The position numbers and the translations under genes are program-made. Of a DNA stretch of 64,000 bases, positions 62,801 through 64,000 are shown in pieces. The stretch comes from Flavobacterium subsaxonicum WB 4.1-42 = DSM 21790. GTDB lineage: Bacteria; Bacteroidota; Bacteroidia; Flavobacteriales; Flavobacteriaceae. Below the pieces are notes generated by a model that searched no databases, was not told the origin of the DNA, and saw nothing but the letters and a program-made list of their open reading frames with translations. The stretch's first letter is position 1. Every line of letters starts with the position of its first letter. The DNA is taken from positions 1 through 64,000 of the forward strand of contig NZ_AUGP01000003.1 of assembly GCF_000422725.1 (NCBI RefSeq). Reading direction: 5' to 3'.

Positions 62801-62985
62801 GTACAGGTGCTGTGGGCGGTATGCTTATAGGTACCATATTAGGGGTATTTGTTATACCGGTACTGTTCGTTATTTTCCAGACCTTACAGGAAAAAGTAAG
62901 TGGCCCGGCTAAAGATGGTTACGATGACGATGATGACGACGAAGAACCTGTATTGGCATTACCAGAACATACCCAGGATGTATAA
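59809..62985 (+). CDS. RND multidrug efflux pump (AcrB/MexB-like, HAE1)
   Basis: 1058 residues, twelve membrane helices with two large periplasmic loops. N-terminus MFKIFIQRPVLSTVISVIIV and PIAQYPDIAPPTVVV are standard for HAE1. The proton-relay Asp pair is present in LAIGIVVDDAIVVVEAVH near 405, with the Lys partner in GLLAKNGILIVEYALD near 940. Exports amphiphilic drugs or metabolites with proton import. An acidic run (DGYDDDDDDEEP) ends the protein, unlike E. coli AcrB. Six bases from the adaptor stop; the outer-membrane factor gene overlaps or follows closely. Confidence 0.96.
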   Translation: MFKIFIQRPVLSTVISVIIVILGILGLTALPIAQYPDIAPPTVVVAASYTGANADVVLKSINVPLEEQINGVENMTYMTSTATNDGSASIKVFFKVGTDPDLAAVNVQNRVSRATSLLPQEVTQAGVTVTKSQSSNLLITSLYSDVPGYDQTFLQNYIKINLIPQIQRVTGVGEVTVFGSKDYSMRIWLKPDVMQQYSLIPSDITAALAEQNIEAAPGKFGENGKQAFQYVIKYKGRLVTEQEFENIIIKSAGQGQFLRLKDVATIQLDALTYTSTSTTNGKPSVGFAVSQTPGSNARDVINQSKAIIEEAAKTFPAGIKYTTLININDNLDASIEKVIHTLVEAFILVFIVVFLFLQDFRSTLIPAISVPVAIVGTFFFLNLFGYTINLLTLFALVLAIGIVVDDAIVVVEAVHAKLDEGYKSSKKATIDAMDEISGAIISITLVMAAVFIPVTFITGSTGVFYKQFGVTLAVAIILSAVNALTLSPALCAILLKPHKDDHKHKSFIQRFYTAFNVGFDRVTGKYKKSVNFLSHTKWLVGVFILVAGGGLYYMMKTTPSAFVPSEDQGVLFANISLPPSASMERSTVIAKQVDSIAKSIPEVENSLRIVGQNFTAGAGSAYSMVIIRLKTWSARDRTVDDIIKEMFAKTAGIREASIFFISPPTLQGFGQSGGFEFQLQDKGGHSTADFYKVNNDFLAELAKRPEIQYATTSFNPNFPQYMMDVNLEKCKEAGVSVTTLLSTMQGYFGGIYASNFNKFGKQYRVMIQAPPEFRKNPEDLNNIFVRNAAGAMAPITEFIKMRRVFGPEQISRFNLFTSIAITGAPNAGFSSGDAIKAIQDVAAETLPTGYGYEFSGLTREELASGSETIFIFMLCLVFVYFLLSAQYESYILPFAVLLSLPFGLAGAYLFSIIFKLNSNIYLQISLIMLIGLLAKNGILIVEYALDRRRKGMPIVQSAIEGAVARFRPILMTSFAFIFGLVPLMFASGAGAIGNKSIGTGAVGGMLIGTILGVFVIPVLFVIFQTLQEKVSGPAKDGYDDDDDDEEPVLALPEHTQDV

Positions 62986-63001
62986 TTTAAGCACTAAAAA
63001 A

Positions 63002-64000
63002 ATGATTAGTAAATATAAGATTCCCTTTTTTGCAGCCCTTGCGCTAACCCTGCTTTTAAGCGGTTGCGTTACAAAAAAGTACGATCGCCCCAATGTAAAG
63101 ACCGAAGACCTTTTTAGAGATCTTAAGGGTACCGATACCGTTACTATGGCTACCATGCCGTGGGAAGAGCTTTTTGCCGATGCCAAGCTAAAGGCGTTGA
63201 TATCTAAAGGCCTTGCCCAAAATGTAGACCTTAAAAATGCCATAGAAAATATTGTGCAGGCCCAGGCTACACTTAAGCAAAGCAAACTGGGTTATTACCC
63301 AACGCTTAGCGCCAATGCCGATATTACACACGCCAAGCAGTCTAAGGCGGCATTAAACTTTCCGGCGGGTATTAACATCAATACCCTTACCGATGTTTAC
63401 AGAGCCTATTTAAGCACCTCGTGGGAGGCTGATATCTGGGGTAAGATAAGCAGCACCAAGCGTATGGCACTTGCCAGCTACCTGCAAACCGATGCCGCCA
63501 AAAGAGCCGTGCAAACGCAGCTGATATCAGACATTGCCAACAACTATTACGCACTTGTTGCCTATGATGAGCAGTTAAGGATTACAGAGCAAACCCTTAA
63601 AAGCAGGATAGATAACATAGAAATTGTAAATGCCCTTAAAGAGGCTGCCATTGTAAACGGTGCTGCTGTTGTGCAGGCCGAAGCCAACCGCTATGCTGCC
63701 GAGGTTACCATACCAGACCTTAAATTAAGCATCAGGCAAACCGAAAATGCATTGTGCATATTGCTTGGCCAGGCACCGGGACCTATAGACAGGACAACCC
63801 TGGAGGACCAGACTGTGCCGCAAACCCTTGCGGTGGGTGTGCCATCGCAACTGTTAGAAAACAGGCCCGATGTGCAGCAGGCAGAGATGGCGTTTAGAAA
63901 TGCTTTCGAAAATGTAAACCTTGCCAAAACGTATTTTTACCCAAGCCTTACGCTTACGGCAAACGGCGGCGCATCTACGTTAAGTTTAGACAGCTTTTTT
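63002..64000 (+). CDS. Outer-membrane efflux factor (TolC/OprM-like), truncated by window end
   Basis: 333 codons are visible and the frame is open to base 64000. Lipobox LLLSGCVT (Cys near 22) marks it as an OprM-type lipoprotein. The alpha-helical coiled coils and two beta strands of the first half are evident: WEELFADAKLKALISKGLAQNVDLKNAIENI, LGYYPTLSANADIT, WEADIWGKI, then LLENRPDVQQAEMAFRNAFENVNLAKTYFYPSLTLTA of the second repeat. The ATG at 62978 (overlapping the acrB stop) is also in frame and may be used through translational coupling; 63002 gives the cleaner lipoprotein signal. Last gene of the efflux operon as seen. Confidence 0.93.
   Translation, partial: MISKYKIPFFAALALTLLLSGCVTKKYDRPNVKTEDLFRDLKGTDTVTMATMPWEELFADAKLKALISKGLAQNVDLKNAIENIVQAQATLKQSKLGYYPTLSANADITHAKQSKAALNFPAGININTLTDVYRAYLSTSWEADIWGKISSTKRMALASYLQTDAAKRAVQTQLISDIANNYYALVAYDEQLRITEQTLKSRIDNIEIVNALKEAAIVNGAAVVQAEANRYAAEVTIPDLKLSIRQTENALCILLGQAPGPIDRTTLEDQTVPQTLAVGVPSQLLENRPDVQQAEMAFRNAFENVNLAKTYFYPSLTLTANGGASTLSLDSFF

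Noticed and set aside
1..64000. tRNA or rRNA genes
   Set aside because: No cloverleaf-like or rRNA-like stretch was recognised by eye in the intergenic regions.

Overview
The window reads as a chromosomal segment of a Bacteroidota bacterium, most likely a Flavobacterium or close relative. The evidence is the many promoters of the Bacteroidota type (TTTG, 17-23 bases, TAnnTTTG), the absence of Shine-Dalgarno sites, several large secreted proteins ending in type IX secretion (T9SS) sorting domains, a long IleRS of the eukaryote-like type, and a housekeeping set typical of that family. All calls come from reading the sequence; no database search was run.

Layout. 1-766: the first codons of an IS110-family transposase (minus strand, running off the left edge) with a 200-base non-coding leader that looks like a bridge-RNA locus, then a decayed DUF4440 lipoprotein gene. 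1144-15034: four tandem minus-strand genes for giant secreted proteins sharing a C-terminal module of about 465 residues and a T9SS sorting signal, with different N-terminal Ig/IPT/PKD-like parts; each has its own terminator. 15.8-22.3 kb: housekeeping (dusB, thiL, methylmalonyl-CoA epimerase, rbfA, a Lol-type permease, a MATE exporter). 22.5-33.5 kb: a Fic protein, patatin/outer-membrane barrel protein, uvrC, a succinylglutamate desuccinylase-like hydrolase, a DksA-like protein and ileS.

33.6-44.0 kb is the accessory stretch: a delta-60-repeat T9SS protein, two paralogous receptor-L-like lipoproteins, then mostly unrecognised exported proteins plus an esterase, a gene-end remnant and a small membrane protein. 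Three copies of a TetR-like operator motif (TATACCNNNNGGTATA) flank the largest unknown gene. 44.0-56.2 kb: DsbA-like oxidoreductase, amino-acid permease, 5-formyl-THF cyclo-ligase, then an aromatic amino-acid catabolism group (hmgA, hppD, kynA) mixed with DUF3108 and M23 peptidase genes and pgi. A well-formed orphan transcription unit at 51345-51473 is a candidate small RNA. 56.4-64.0 kb: an unknown secreted protein, lspA, and a GbsR/MarR-type regulator with a perfect 24-base palindrome at its promoter, followed by an RND efflux operon (adaptor, pump, outer-membrane factor; the last truncated by the window end).

Intergenic gaps are filled by at least three families of dispersed palindromes: (A) GACGCATTGAATGCGTC-type, about 14 copies; (B) CCCCTCTCC...GGAGAGGGG with a G-rich tail; (C) CCCTGACTTTAGTCAGGG plus CGGCTTTAGCCG. 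The most interesting signals are the IS110 leader RNA, the direct-repeat activator-like site before the third T9SS gene, the operator trio around 38.5-40.8 kb, and the orphan small-RNA unit at 51.4 kb.
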